Positions 1 through 7,160 are shown, numbered from the stretch's first letter. The stretch is 14,993 nt of DNA from Legionella genomosp. 1 (GCA_945862275.1 CAMAYA010000009.1:1-14993); one strand, 5' to 3'. Program-made: numbers and translations. The notes: generated from the sequence alone by a model not told the origin.

Positions 1-309
1 GTCTTGAATGAAGCGTTGTGCGCCTTGAAGATAGGGGGCAGGTGTATGCTCACCGTGTAAAATCAATAAATCAATGTCTGAATGCAGTTGGAGTTCCCGT
101 CGGCCATAACTACCTAGGGCAAGCAAACACAGGTGATTGTCTTGTTGAAGTGCATGTTTGTGAAACAAGAACATCAATGCCGCGTCAATGCCTTCGACCA
201 ATTTACGGGTGATCGTTGTGATATTTCCTTTATGAGAAAACTCAAGACCGAGCTCGGTTTTAAGCGATTCAATGGATTGTTTTAGAGTAAGAAGCGTGTT
301 ATCGATCAT
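1..309 (-). CDS. glnD: Bifunctional uridylyltransferase/uridylyl-removing enzyme GlnD, N-terminal part (runs off the window)
   Basis: The first 103 codons are present; the 3' part lies beyond base 1. The family modifies PII proteins (GlnB/GlnK) with UMP when glutamine is low and removes it when glutamine is high, so it controls nitrogen assimilation in the cytosol. What is seen is the nucleotidyltransferase signature: LLALGSYGRREL at about residues 62-73, followed by SDIDLLIL (77-84), which supplies the paired catalytic aspartates (D78 and D80). This matches the GlnD-type pattern G-x-YGRxEL-x-SDIDLL. The ATG at 309 has only a weak upstream AGG, and no other in-frame start was seen nearby. In E. 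coli glnD is likewise close to rpsB and transcribed away from it, but map lies between them there; here a Spy-like gene takes that place. Identification is firm; the rest of the protein cannot be judged. Confidence 0.9.
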   Translation of the reverse strand, partial: MIDNTLLTLKQSIESLKTELGLEFSHKGNITTITRKLVEGIDAALMFLFHKHALQQDNHLCLLALGSYGRRELQLHSDIDLLILHGEHTPAPYLQGAQRFIQD

Positions 310-325
310 GTGTTTTTGGCCTGGT

Positions 326-355
326 TCATCGTTTCGGCTAGTACCGAAACGATGA
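326..355 (-). terminator. 12-bp perfect inverted repeat between the spy-like gene and glnD
   Basis: The arms TCATCGTTTCGG (326-337) and CCGAAACGATGA (344-355) pair perfectly around a 6-nt loop. The repeat lies just after the stop of the spy-like gene and 17 nt before the glnD start on the minus strand. It is not followed by a T-tract on either strand. It may therefore be a terminator lacking the U tail, an RNA-stabilising 3' hairpin, or a hairpin in the glnD leader. The structure is certain; the role is inferred. Confidence 0.45.
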
Positions 356-371
356 GAAGCATGTTCGGAAA

Positions 372-788
372 TTAGTCTCCCATCTTGGCTTTTTGTTTTG
401 CATCCAGAATCATGTTGATCTGGTACTGTGTCATTACACGAATTTTTGTCGTTTCGCTTACGATTTTCTCTTTCTGGGAAATTAAATCGTTCATTTTGGC
501 TTCATCCATCACATTTGCTTTTGCAAGGTCATTCAATTGCATGTCGATGTCGTGTATTTTCGGCAATTTATGTTTCATGCTAGCTTTTTCTTGCTCCTTA
601 ATCGCATGTATTTTTTTCTCTTGGTCGGCTGTTAAATCAAGCTTCTCCATCATTTTTTCAAAGTGTTTACCCTTATGGTGGGATTTATGATCGGAATGGC
701 CTGAACACTCGCTGTCGCAAGCAATAACACCTTGACTAATTGAGGCAGACAAAGCAAGCGCTGAAATCCATATCATTTTTTTATTCAT
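372..788 (-). CDS. Periplasmic Spy/CpxP/ZraP-like LTxxQ protein
   Basis: A small (138 aa) exported, mostly helical protein. Family members are periplasmic chaperones or metal/envelope-stress sensors (Spy, CpxP, ZraP, CnrX). Seen: a signal peptide (MNKK, then a hydrophobic run ending VIA before CDSEC); a Cys/His-rich stretch (C, H and K from about 24 to 42); the LTADQ motif at about 52-56 with the following IHAIKEQEK helix; and a second LTxxQ-like motif MTQYQ at about 119-123. The start at 788 is chosen over the ATG at 794 because AAGGA sits 7 nt from the later ATG and only 1 nt from the earlier one. The His/Cys segment suggests metal binding as in ZraP, but this is inference. It does not look like a lipoprotein: VIAC is a poor lipobox. 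Confidence 0.75.
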   Translation of the reverse strand: MNKKMIWISALALSASISQGVIACDSECSGHSDHKSHHKGKHFEKMMEKLDLTADQEKKIHAIKEQEKASMKHKLPKIHDIDMQLNDLAKANVMDEAKMNDLISQKEKIVSETTKIRVMTQYQINMILDAKQKAKMGD

Positions 789-841
789 TTTCATTTCCTT
801 GGTTGAGTTGAGTCATATTACATTGTTTCACTCCCTTTTCT

Positions 842-871
842 AGTATAGACCTAAATGAGCATTACTATCAG
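842..871 (-). promoter_or_regulatory. Possible sigma70 promoter of the spy-like gene
   Basis: On the minus strand, CTGATA (871-866) and TATACT (847-842) are separated by 18 nt. The -10 is good and the -35 is weak (4 of 6). It would give a 5' UTR of about 45-50 nt. No Cpx-type box was recognised with confidence. Confidence 0.35.
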
Positions 872-888
872 GTAAATTAATTTATTTA

Positions 889-918
889 TTGCCTGCAATG
901 CAAATGATGTGCTATAAC
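889..918 (+). promoter_or_regulatory. Likely sigma70 promoter of the rpsB operon
   Basis: TTGCCT (889-894) and TATAAC (913-918) have an 18-nt spacer. Transcription would start near 925, giving a leader of about 90 nt before rpsB, as expected for a ribosomal-protein operon with a regulatory leader. Confidence 0.5.
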
Positions 919-957
919 TGACCCGTTTTTAACTACACACACGTTTCGTCACATACG

Positions 958-1010
958 GCGGGGTCCTGCAAGGGTGCGGTATGGGAAGCGTGGAGGCATA
1001 ACCCTGGAGA
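958..1010 (+). promoter_or_regulatory. Structured rpsB leader, candidate S2 autoregulatory site
   Basis: The leader is purine-rich and can fold: AGGGT (971-975) pairs with ACCCT (1001-1005), optionally extended by GC/GC after a bulge, enclosing GGTATGGGAAGCGTGGAG. The closing arm runs directly into the rpsB Shine-Dalgarno (GGAG, 1006-1009), so folding or protein binding here would control access to the start. In E. coli, excess S2 represses rpsB-tsf through the rpsB leader; this region is in the right place and of the right kind. I cannot confirm the match to the known leader consensus by eye. Confidence 0.5.
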
Positions 1011-1016
1011 ATAGAT

Positions 1017-1769
1017 ATGAAAATTAGTATGCGTGAATTACTTGAAGCCGGCGCTCACTTTGGCCACCGGACGCGTTTCTGGAACCCTAAAATGGCAGAA
1101 TACATTTTTGGTTCACGAAATAAAGTCCATATTATTAATCTTGAAAAAACCATCCCTATGATGGAAGATGCGTTGAATCACATCGGTCGTTTGGCCTCTA
1201 ATAAAGCCAAAATTCTTTTTGTTGGCACGAAACGTGCGGCACAAGAAAGCATTCGTGAACACGCCAAGCGTTGCGGAATGCCATACGTTGATCACCGTTG
1301 GTTAGGCGGCATGTTGACCAATTACAAAACGGTTCGTCAATCAATTTTTCGATTGAAAGAATTAAAAAAATTACGTGATGATGGTGCTTTCAATGGCATG
1401 ATCAAAAAAGAAGCGTTGATGTTGACCCGTGAATTGGAAAAACTGGAACGCAGCTTAGGCGGTATTCAGGACATGGGCGGTTTGCCGGATGCCTTGTTTG
1501 TTGTGGATGTAGGATTTGAGCACATTGCTGTTGAAGAAGCACGTCGCTTAAAAATCCCAGTGATTGGCATTGTAGATACCAATAATAATCCTGATAACAT
1601 TGACTACATTATTCCTGCCAACGATGACTCCATGCGAGCCGTAAATATTTACGTGCGATGCGTTGCTGATGCCATTCTTGATGCGAAAAATTCCAATACA
1701 GTGGGTGGTGTTCCATCCGTGACTGAATTCGTTGAAGTGCCTGTTACGGACAAAGACGCGGCTCAGTAA
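1017..1769 (+). CDS. rpsB: 30S ribosomal protein S2
   Basis: 250 aa, close to the usual length of bacterial S2 (about 240). It is a 30S subunit protein that assembles late and helps bind S1. Seen: the N-terminal MRELLEAGAHFGHRTRFWNP and the following PKM, the block FGSRNKVHIINLEKT, the VGTKRAA and HRWLGGMLTNYKTVRQS blocks, TRELEKLERSLGGI, DMGGLPDALFVVD, and IVDTNNNPDNIDYIIPANDD near the C-terminus, all family signatures. The ATG at 1017 has GGAG 7 nt upstream. It is the first gene of an operon with tsf, pyrH and frr. Expression is probably controlled by the leader upstream and the attenuator downstream. Nothing is truncated or odd. Confidence 0.98.
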   Translation: MKISMRELLEAGAHFGHRTRFWNPKMAEYIFGSRNKVHIINLEKTIPMMEDALNHIGRLASNKAKILFVGTKRAAQESIREHAKRCGMPYVDHRWLGGMLTNYKTVRQSIFRLKELKKLRDDGAFNGMIKKEALMLTRELEKLERSLGGIQDMGGLPDALFVVDVGFEHIAVEEARRLKIPVIGIVDTNNNPDNIDYIIPANDDSMRAVNIYVRCVADAILDAKNSNTVGGVPSVTEFVEVPVTDKDAAQ

Positions 1770-1785
1770 TTTTGATTTGAAACAA

Positions 1786-1817
1786 GGGGGCGTTGATATC
1801 TTGACGCCCCCTTTTTT
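1786..1817 (+). terminator. Intergenic attenuator/terminator between rpsB and tsf
   Basis: GGGGGCGTT (1786-1794) pairs with GACGCCCCC (1803-1811), one pair being G-T, around an 8-nt loop, followed by six Ts (1812-1817). This is a complete intrinsic terminator. Because tsf starts 17 nt later with no obvious promoter in between, it most likely acts as a partial terminator that lowers tsf relative to rpsB. A terminator-like hairpin between these two genes is also known in E. coli. Confidence 0.85.
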
Positions 1818-1833
1818 ACACGAGGAATATAAC

Positions 1834-2712
1834 ATGACAATTAGTGCAGCATTGGTAATGAAATTACGCCAGCGTTCTGGCGCCGGAATGATGGATTGCA
1901 AAAAAGTATTGATCGCCACAGGCGGCGACATTGAGCAAGCCATTCTTGAATTGCGTAAAGCGGGTCAAGCCCATAAAAAAGCGGACAGAATTGCGGCTGA
2001 AGGCATGGTTGCTATTGCGCAGTCAAAAGATAAACGCACAGCTACCATCGTTGAAATCAACAGTGAAACCGATTTTGCGGCGCGTGCTGAAGGGTTTGTT
2101 GTGTTCGCAAATGGCGTTGCACAAACCGCATTGAATACAAAAGCGCCCTCGATTGAAGTGCTGGCAGGTGAATTGCTCGAAGGTGGCAACACGAAAATTG
2201 AACAAGCGCGTCAAGAATTGGTTGCCGTGATTGGTGAAAATATTCAATTGCGTCGTTTGGCACATGTCCATTCTGATGATGGCGCAGTTGGATTTTATTT
2301 GCATGGTTCGCGTATTGGCGTGGTCGTTGCATTGAAAAACGGCGATGAGTCATTGGCCAAAGACATTGCAATGCATATTGCAGCAGCCCGTCCAATGGTG
2401 GTGAGTGCTGATCAAGTGCCAGCTGACGTCATTGAAAAAGAGCGTGAAGTGTTTACGGCTCAAGCAAAAGAAAGTGGCAAGCCGCAGGATATTATTGATC
2501 GCATGATCGAAGGACGCATCAGCAAATTCGTAGATGAAATTGCATTGTTAGCGCAGCCCTTTGTGAAAGACCCCAATATCAAAGTAGGGCAATACTTAAA
2601 AGACAAACAAGCCGAGGTTCTGTCCTTTGTTCGGTTTGAAGTAGGTGAAGGCATTGAGAAGAAAGAAGACAATTTTGTAGAAGAGGTCATGGCGCAGGTA
2701 CGCGAACAATGA
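1834..2712 (+). CDS. tsf: Translation elongation factor Ts
   Basis: 292 aa, the normal gammaproteobacterial length (E. coli 283). It is the guanine-nucleotide exchange factor that displaces GDP from EF-Tu. Seen: the N-terminal UBA-like module with RSGAGMMDCKKVL (about 14-26); the TDF motif (79-81, in SETDFAARAEGF), whose Asp-Phe pair inserts next to the EF-Tu nucleotide site; MHIAAARP in the core; and LLAQPFVKD with DIIDRMIEGRISKF near the C-terminal part. The reading frame is open upstream to 1732, but the ATG at 1834 is chosen because it has GAGGAA at good spacing and gives the conserved N-terminus; the longer version would run through the attenuator. ETDFAARA replaces the common ETDFVARN, a mild change. 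Confidence 0.97.
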   Translation: MTISAALVMKLRQRSGAGMMDCKKVLIATGGDIEQAILELRKAGQAHKKADRIAAEGMVAIAQSKDKRTATIVEINSETDFAARAEGFVVFANGVAQTALNTKAPSIEVLAGELLEGGNTKIEQARQELVAVIGENIQLRRLAHVHSDDGAVGFYLHGSRIGVVVALKNGDESLAKDIAMHIAAARPMVVSADQVPADVIEKEREVFTAQAKESGKPQDIIDRMIEGRISKFVDEIALLAQPFVKDPNIKVGQYLKDKQAEVLSFVRFEVGEGIEKKEDNFVEEVMAQVREQ

Positions 2713-3452
2713 TCAATGATGCCGGGTCAATCTTGAAATACAAACGCATCCTGCTCAAATGCAGCGGAGAAGCGTTGATGGGCAAGTCGCACTTTGGGAT
2801 TGATCCGTCAGTATTGGATAAAATTGCCAAGGATGTGGCGGAGCTCATTCAAATGGGCGTTGAGGTTGGTTTGGTAATTGGTGGGGGCAATTTGTTTCGA
2901 GGCAAAGCGCTATCGGAAGCAGGCCTTGGACGCGTCACAGGCGATCACATGGGCATGTTGGCCACGGTGATGAACGCGTTGGCGTTGCGAGATGCACTTG
3001 AACGCATTGATTTACCGACCCGCATCATGTCAGCCATTCCCATGTTGGGCGTGGTTGATTCTTACCACCATCGAAAAGCCATTACGCATTTGCGCAGTGG
3101 GCATGTGGTGATTTTTGCCGCAGGCACAGGCAACCCTTTTTTCACTACCGACACGGCCGCTTGTTTGCGCGCCATCGAGGTAGGGGCAGATGTGGTGCTG
3201 AAAGCGACGAAAGTTGATGGTATTTATTCCGATGATCCCATTAAAAATCCGACGGCCGTGCGTTATGATTTTCTGACATACCGTGAAGTGTTAACCAAAG
3301 GGTTAGCTGTGATGGACTCTACGGCCATTTGTTTGTGCGAAGATCAATCGATGCCTTTACAGGTATTTGATATTGACACACCCAATGCATTGAAAAAAAT
3401 TGTAATGGGTGAGCATGTGGGAACCATTGTAGGAGCAAGTCATGATCAATGA
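2709..3452 (+). CDS. pyrH: UMP kinase
   Basis: 247 aa (E. coli 241). It phosphorylates UMP to UDP in pyrimidine nucleotide synthesis and belongs to the amino-acid kinase fold, acting as a cytosolic hexamer, usually GTP-activated and UTP-inhibited. Seen: KCSGEAL (17-23) for phosphate binding, VIGGGNLFRGK (56-66), GDHMGMLATVMNALALRDAL (78-97), AGTGNPFFTTDTAACLRAIE (138-157) for UMP binding, and LKATKVDGIY (164-173). Its ATG overlaps the tsf stop by 4 nt (ATGA), indicating translational coupling. Its 3' end overlaps the start of frr by 11 nt. All key motifs are intact. Confidence 0.97.
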   Translation: MINDAGSILKYKRILLKCSGEALMGKSHFGIDPSVLDKIAKDVAELIQMGVEVGLVIGGGNLFRGKALSEAGLGRVTGDHMGMLATVMNALALRDALERIDLPTRIMSAIPMLGVVDSYHHRKAITHLRSGHVVIFAAGTGNPFFTTDTAACLRAIEVGADVVLKATKVDGIYSDDPIKNPTAVRYDFLTYREVLTKGLAVMDSTAICLCEDQSMPLQVFDIDTPNALKKIVMGEHVGTIVGASHDQ

Positions 3453-3999
3453 TATTAAGTTGGATGCTGAAAGACGGATGAAAAAAACCGTTGAGTCGTT
3501 GCAACACGAGATGACAAAAATAAGAACCGGAAGGGCCAATGCCAGTTTTTTAGATCACGTGGTTGTGGATTATTATGGCAATTCTACGCCATTGAACCAG
3601 GTGGCCACGGTGAACAGCAGTGATTCGCGTACTTTATTGGTGACACCGTTTGAGAAATCGATGGTGGCCGCGATTGAAAAAGCGATTCTAAATTCCGATC
3701 TAGGCCTGAATCCGTCAACAGCGGGAACGGCTATTCGTGTACCGATGCCGGCACTAACCGAAGAACGCCGTAAAGAAATGACGAAAGTCGTTAGAGGCGA
3801 GGCCGAGCAAGGGCGAGTGTCTATTCGCAATATTCGCCGAGATGCGAATAATCACGTGAAAGAGATGGTGAAAGACAAGCACATGTCCGAAGATGACGAG
3901 CATCGTGCAAATGATCTCGTTCAGAAGTTAACGGATAAATACATTGCTGAAATAGATGTGGTCTTGGCACAAAAAGAAAAAGATTTAATGCAAATTTAG
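3442..3999 (+). CDS. frr: Ribosome recycling factor
   Basis: 185 aa, exactly the usual length. RRF splits post-termination 70S ribosomes together with EF-G. Seen: the N-terminal helix with MKKTVESLQHEMTKIRTGRA (about 13-32), followed by NASFLDHVVVDYYG; the domain II region with TPLNQVATV and LLVTPFE; NSDLGLNPSTAGTAIRVPMP; LTEERRKEMTK; and the long helical block VSIRNIRRDANNHVKEM. The AGGAG at 3431-3435 is 6 nt before the ATG, and the gene starts inside pyrH in another frame, so it is coupled to it. It is the last gene of the operon: uppS, which follows frr in many gammaproteobacteria, is absent here and a cellulase with its own promoter follows. Confidence 0.97.
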   Translation: MINDIKLDAERRMKKTVESLQHEMTKIRTGRANASFLDHVVVDYYGNSTPLNQVATVNSSDSRTLLVTPFEKSMVAAIEKAILNSDLGLNPSTAGTAIRVPMPALTEERRKEMTKVVRGEAEQGRVSIRNIRRDANNHVKEMVKDKHMSEDDEHRANDLVQKLTDKYIAEIDVVLAQKEKDLMQI

Positions 4000-4018
4000 A
4001 ATCCTTCATCTGTTGTAG

Positions 4019-4036
4019 GTTGGGCCTCGGCCCAAC
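4019..4036 (+). terminator. Palindromic hairpin after frr, REP-like
   Basis: GTTGGGCC and GGCCCAAC form a nearly gapless perfect palindrome (4019-4026 and 4029-4036, 2-nt centre, so the real loop is probably CTCG). It sits 20 nt after the frr stop. There is no T-tract, so it is not a textbook intrinsic terminator. The wider sequence TGTAGGTTGGGC...GCCCAACA has the look of short GTAGGTTGGG-type palindromic repeats scattered in many proteobacterial genomes. It probably marks the 3' end of the rpsB operon. Confidence 0.5.
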
Positions 4037-4066
4037 ATATCCATGTAGATCATTAATCGCCTTATG

Positions 4067-4095
4067 TTGACGAAAAAAATACACAATGATATTAT
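4067..4095 (+). promoter_or_regulatory. Near-consensus sigma70 promoter of the GH5 cellulase gene
   Basis: TTGACG (4067-4072) and TATTAT (4090-4095) match the consensus at 5 of 6 positions each with an ideal 17-nt spacer that is mostly A/T. The start of transcription would fall near 4102, about 24 nt before the ATG at 4126. This makes the cellulase an independent unit rather than part of the rpsB operon. Confidence 0.65.
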
Positions 4096-4125
4096 GTGCT
4101 CACTTGTTTAAAACAGAGAGCAGTA

Positions 4126-5628
4126 ATGTATAAATTTGCCGTATTGTTAATGAGCCTTCCAAGCTTGGTTTTTTCAGCCCAAATGACCAATTCCATTGAT
4201 GGTGTCGGTCCAAAAGGCACGACGCGTCCTTATATTTGTCTACAAAACGCAAGCGGAAAGGTTGCACTGGCCTTGGCCCCAGGGAAAACGGGGGATGCAA
4301 ATGCAGCATCTGGAAATCTTTATTATGCAGGTGCTAGTTTACGGTTTGGCGGTTGTAGCCCGGATAACAGTTATTTAGGTTATGTAGGATTTACAATTAA
4401 TAATACAGGCAATAACGCGGTTAGTAGTTATTCCCCTCCCGTTGGTGTACACGTAGTGTATGCTGACCCCAGCATCGATAGCAAAGGGCATGTGGGGGGA
4501 GCCATCACTTACACACCCATTGAAGTGAACTCAACGTTACATAAAGCAAAGCCCACAAAAAATTGGCCCTTTGTAGGCATCAATTTATCAGGATTGGAAT
4601 TTAGCAAAACGATCGATCCATTTGTTATTCCGAACCTCTCTGCTGTCGATAGCGATACGCCAAACTCCGATTTAAAAGATACTGAGGCGTTTATCAACGC
4701 AGGCATGAATACGGTACGCGTGCCGGTGAGTTGGGGTTATTTGCAGTTGGATGGCGCAGGCGTTGGCCCTATCAATAAAGCTTATTATGAAAACTATGTG
4801 CGTCCATTGCTGCAAACGCTTACCCAAGCCCACGTGCACACAATCGTAGATTTACACGCATACATGCGCTACTCCCAGTTTGGAGAACAATACTCCGGAT
4901 GTGGAATGGATGGCCCATGTCCTGATGGAACAATGATATTGGATGACAAGGCGTATCAATCCGTTTGGGGACAGTTGATGGCACTCATTCAACAAGATGC
5001 GTCGATCGATAAAGAATACATCCTAGCAGATTTAGTCAATGAACCCGTTGGGATTCCAGATGATAAAGTGTTCACCGTTCAAACTGCCTTGATCAGCATG
5101 CTGCGTGAACAAGGTTTTAATGGGTATATCTTAGTGGAAGGCAACAGTTGGTCAGGTTTGCATTCTTGGACCACGGAACAATGGACAGGGAAGGGCGGCC
5201 AAACATACAGCAATGCCACGTTGTTCACGCGTGCAAATTTCGCCAAGGCCGGGATTACGGACCTGTCTAAAATTTTGATTAACGTGCATCAATATCTTGA
5301 CAGCAATTACAGCGGTACGCATGACACATGTCAACAGGATTTGAGCACCACGGGTCCCAATGGATTTAATTTAAATGCCTTTGTGGATTACCTGACAGAA
5401 AATCAATTGCAAGCGATTGTGACTGAATTTGGTACGGGGCGTAACGCCGCCAGCTGTCGTGCACCGTTGGCCCAGTTCATGACTTATCTCAAAGACAATG
5501 CGGTCATGAATAAAAGCCATGGGTTTGTGGGCTGGACAATCTGGGCTTCAGGGCACGGTTGGGGGGATTATAATTTACGGGTGAAACCAACGTCGTATCA
5601 TATGTCGGTTCTTCGTGAGGTGATGTAG
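4126..5628 (+). CDS. Secreted glycoside hydrolase family 5 (GH5_5-like) endoglucanase
   Basis: 500 aa. GH5 enzymes cut beta-1,4-glucan (cellulose) chains internally with retention of configuration. Seen: a signal peptide MYKFAVLLMSLPSLVFSA cut before QMTN; a beta-rich N-terminal region (about 20-140) that I do not recognise; and the catalytic domain from FVGINLSGLEF (about 149) to the end. Catalytic landmarks: MNTVRVPVSWGYLQ (R198), VDLHAYMRYS (H244), the acid/base E306 in LADLVNEP, INVHQYLDSNYSGTHDTC (H388), the nucleophile E434 in AIVTEFGTG, and GFVGWTIWASGHGWG (W470). INVHQYLDSNxSGTH resembles the fungal/bacterial subfamily 5 endoglucanases. The start at 4126 is used because it begins the signal peptide and follows AGAGAG; an upstream in-frame GTG (4096) lies inside the promoter. 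It is exported, probably through a type II system, which is inference. The substrate is not proven. Confidence 0.88.
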   Translation: MYKFAVLLMSLPSLVFSAQMTNSIDGVGPKGTTRPYICLQNASGKVALALAPGKTGDANAASGNLYYAGASLRFGGCSPDNSYLGYVGFTINNTGNNAVSSYSPPVGVHVVYADPSIDSKGHVGGAITYTPIEVNSTLHKAKPTKNWPFVGINLSGLEFSKTIDPFVIPNLSAVDSDTPNSDLKDTEAFINAGMNTVRVPVSWGYLQLDGAGVGPINKAYYENYVRPLLQTLTQAHVHTIVDLHAYMRYSQFGEQYSGCGMDGPCPDGTMILDDKAYQSVWGQLMALIQQDASIDKEYILADLVNEPVGIPDDKVFTVQTALISMLREQGFNGYILVEGNSWSGLHSWTTEQWTGKGGQTYSNATLFTRANFAKAGITDLSKILINVHQYLDSNYSGTHDTCQQDLSTTGPNGFNLNAFVDYLTENQLQAIVTEFGTGRNAASCRAPLAQFMTYLKDNAVMNKSHGFVGWTIWASGHGWGDYNLRVKPTSYHMSVLREVM

Positions 5629-5657
5629 GACCTGATCACGGTGTGCTTGAGTTATAG

Positions 5658-5689
5658 GAAGAAGGACGGATTTCTATCCGTCCTTCTTC
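5658..5689. terminator. Strong bidirectional hairpin between convergent genes
   Basis: GAAGAAGGACGGA (5658-5670) pairs perfectly with TCCGTCCTTCTTC (5677-5689) around a 6-nt loop. It lies between the 3' ends of the plus-strand cellulase and the minus-strand transporter. The plus strand continues with a mixed T/C run rather than pure Ts. It most likely ends transcription from both sides. Confidence 0.7.
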
Positions 5690-5752
5690 TAAGTCAATGG
5701 CTGACTGGGGAAGAAGTCAATTAAGTCGCGTTCACGATGCGCTTTTCCCACC

Positions 5753-7132
5753 CTACAAGTTCTTATTCCGCTTCGACAAAAACCACGGCACGAGTACAAA
5801 CAATAATAATCCACTCACCAAGAACGTTTCAAAAAACATTACATTTTCAATCGGGATTTGTGTCGGCGGTACAAAGCTGATGAGAATCGTCACAACACAA
5901 CAGATTAAACCGATGCCGGCCACAAGCCACATGCCGAGCAGGCCGCCTGGTATTTTGTAAGCGCGTGGTTGTTCAGGCTGGCTGTAACGCAATTTGATGG
6001 CTGCTGAAAACATAAAAATATAAGCCAATAACGCCAATTGTGAACACATGGCACTCAATATCCAATAGGCCGCATTAATGGAGTCTATGAAAATAAATAA
6101 GCTGCTTAATGCCGTGAAAATTACGCCTTGGGCAACGAGTATGAGGGTGGGAGCACCATGCCGATTGGTGCGGGTAAAGTGACGCGGAAGACTGCCATCG
6201 TGGGCGGCGATTAAGAGTCCTTTAGTGGGACCGATAATCCATGCGGACACGCCACTAATGCCCCCTAAAATAATCAGGCCGGCCGTAATGGAGGTCATCC
6301 ATGGCATGTGGTAGGCATCAAAAAATCGTGCGTATGCATCAATTAACCCAGATACCACGCTGAGCGCATCCAGAGGTACAACAATGACAATGGCCAGCGA
6401 GCCCAATACTAGGGTGGAAAAAATGATAATGGTGGAATACAGCAATGCGCGAGGGTAGTCTCGTTGAGGGTTTTTAACCTCTTCAGCGTGGATGGCCGAC
6501 ATTTCCATGCCTAATAAGCCAAATAATACAGCAGAAAACAAGGGGAAATGGCCCAGTGAGCTGAAATCAGGCAGCCATGATGTGGCCAGATTGATTTGAA
6601 TGGGTCGTCCTTGGATGAACCAGATAAGCCCCAAAACCGTGATGCCGACCATAGGTAATATGGTGCCTAATGATGCGCCTAAAATACTGATGATACTGGA
6701 AACCCGCATACCAAAGCAGTTGAGTAAGGTAAACAACCAAAACAAACCGACAATCGTGCCCCACAAATAATAATTATTGTTTGCAAGCGCTGGCGAAAAT
6801 AGGTAAGCCAGGGTGGCCGCAATAAAGGCCAGTATCGTGGGGTACCAGACTACATTATAAATCCATTGCAGCCAGATGGTAATAAAAGCGGCTCGCCGGC
6901 CGAAGGCTTCACGAACCCATACATATATACCGCCTGTATTCGGGTAGGCTGTGGCCAACTCTGCAGCGACCAGTGCCACAGGAATAAAGAAAGCAAACGC
7001 CGCTATTAAATAATAGGAAATCAGGGACGCGCCTAATTTCGCCGTGATAGGCAACGTGCGAAGGCTGTCGACCGCAATGACGTTGATCATGACGAGTGAA
7101 AAAACACTCAAGACTTTTTTACGTTGACGCAC
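5753..7132 (-). CDS. APC-superfamily amino-acid permease/antiporter, GadC-like
   Basis: 459 aa, about 12 hydrophobic segments, inner-membrane. The family exchanges amino acids; the glutamate:GABA antiporter branch (GadC) is the closest I recognise. Seen: the first-helix region LVMINVIAVDSLRTLP (about 13-28); PVALVAAELATAYPNTGGIY then VWVREAFGRR (51-80); IWLQWIYNVVWYP (86-98); the loop GMEMSAIHAEEVKNPQRDYP (208-227), typical of the branch; and GPTKGLLIAAHDGSLP. It ends soon after the last helix with KRNKNL, so the C-terminal plug that makes GadC acid-dependent is missing. Substrate cannot be assigned. The GTG start at 7132 is chosen because AAGGA stands 6 nt upstream. It lies downstream of acnA on the same strand, 83 nt away and separated by a palindromic repeat; cotranscription is possible. 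Confidence 0.82.
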   Translation of the reverse strand: MRQRKKVLSVFSLVMINVIAVDSLRTLPITAKLGASLISYYLIAAFAFFIPVALVAAELATAYPNTGGIYVWVREAFGRRAAFITIWLQWIYNVVWYPTILAFIAATLAYLFSPALANNNYYLWGTIVGLFWLFTLLNCFGMRVSSIISILGASLGTILPMVGITVLGLIWFIQGRPIQINLATSWLPDFSSLGHFPLFSAVLFGLLGMEMSAIHAEEVKNPQRDYPRALLYSTIIIFSTLVLGSLAIVIVVPLDALSVVSGLIDAYARFFDAYHMPWMTSITAGLIILGGISGVSAWIIGPTKGLLIAAHDGSLPRHFTRTNRHGAPTLILVAQGVIFTALSSLFIFIDSINAAYWILSAMCSQLALLAYIFMFSAAIKLRYSQPEQPRAYKIPGGLLGMWLVAGIGLICCVVTILISFVPPTQIPIENVMFFETFLVSGLLLFVLVPWFLSKRNKNL

Positions 7133-7160
7133 AGAAAATCCTTAATAGGTTAGGGACTAG

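Noticed and set aside
1732..1833. Longer N-terminus for tsf
   Set aside because: It would overlap rpsB and be translated through the terminator hairpin; the ATG at 1834 has a good SD and gives the conserved N-terminus.
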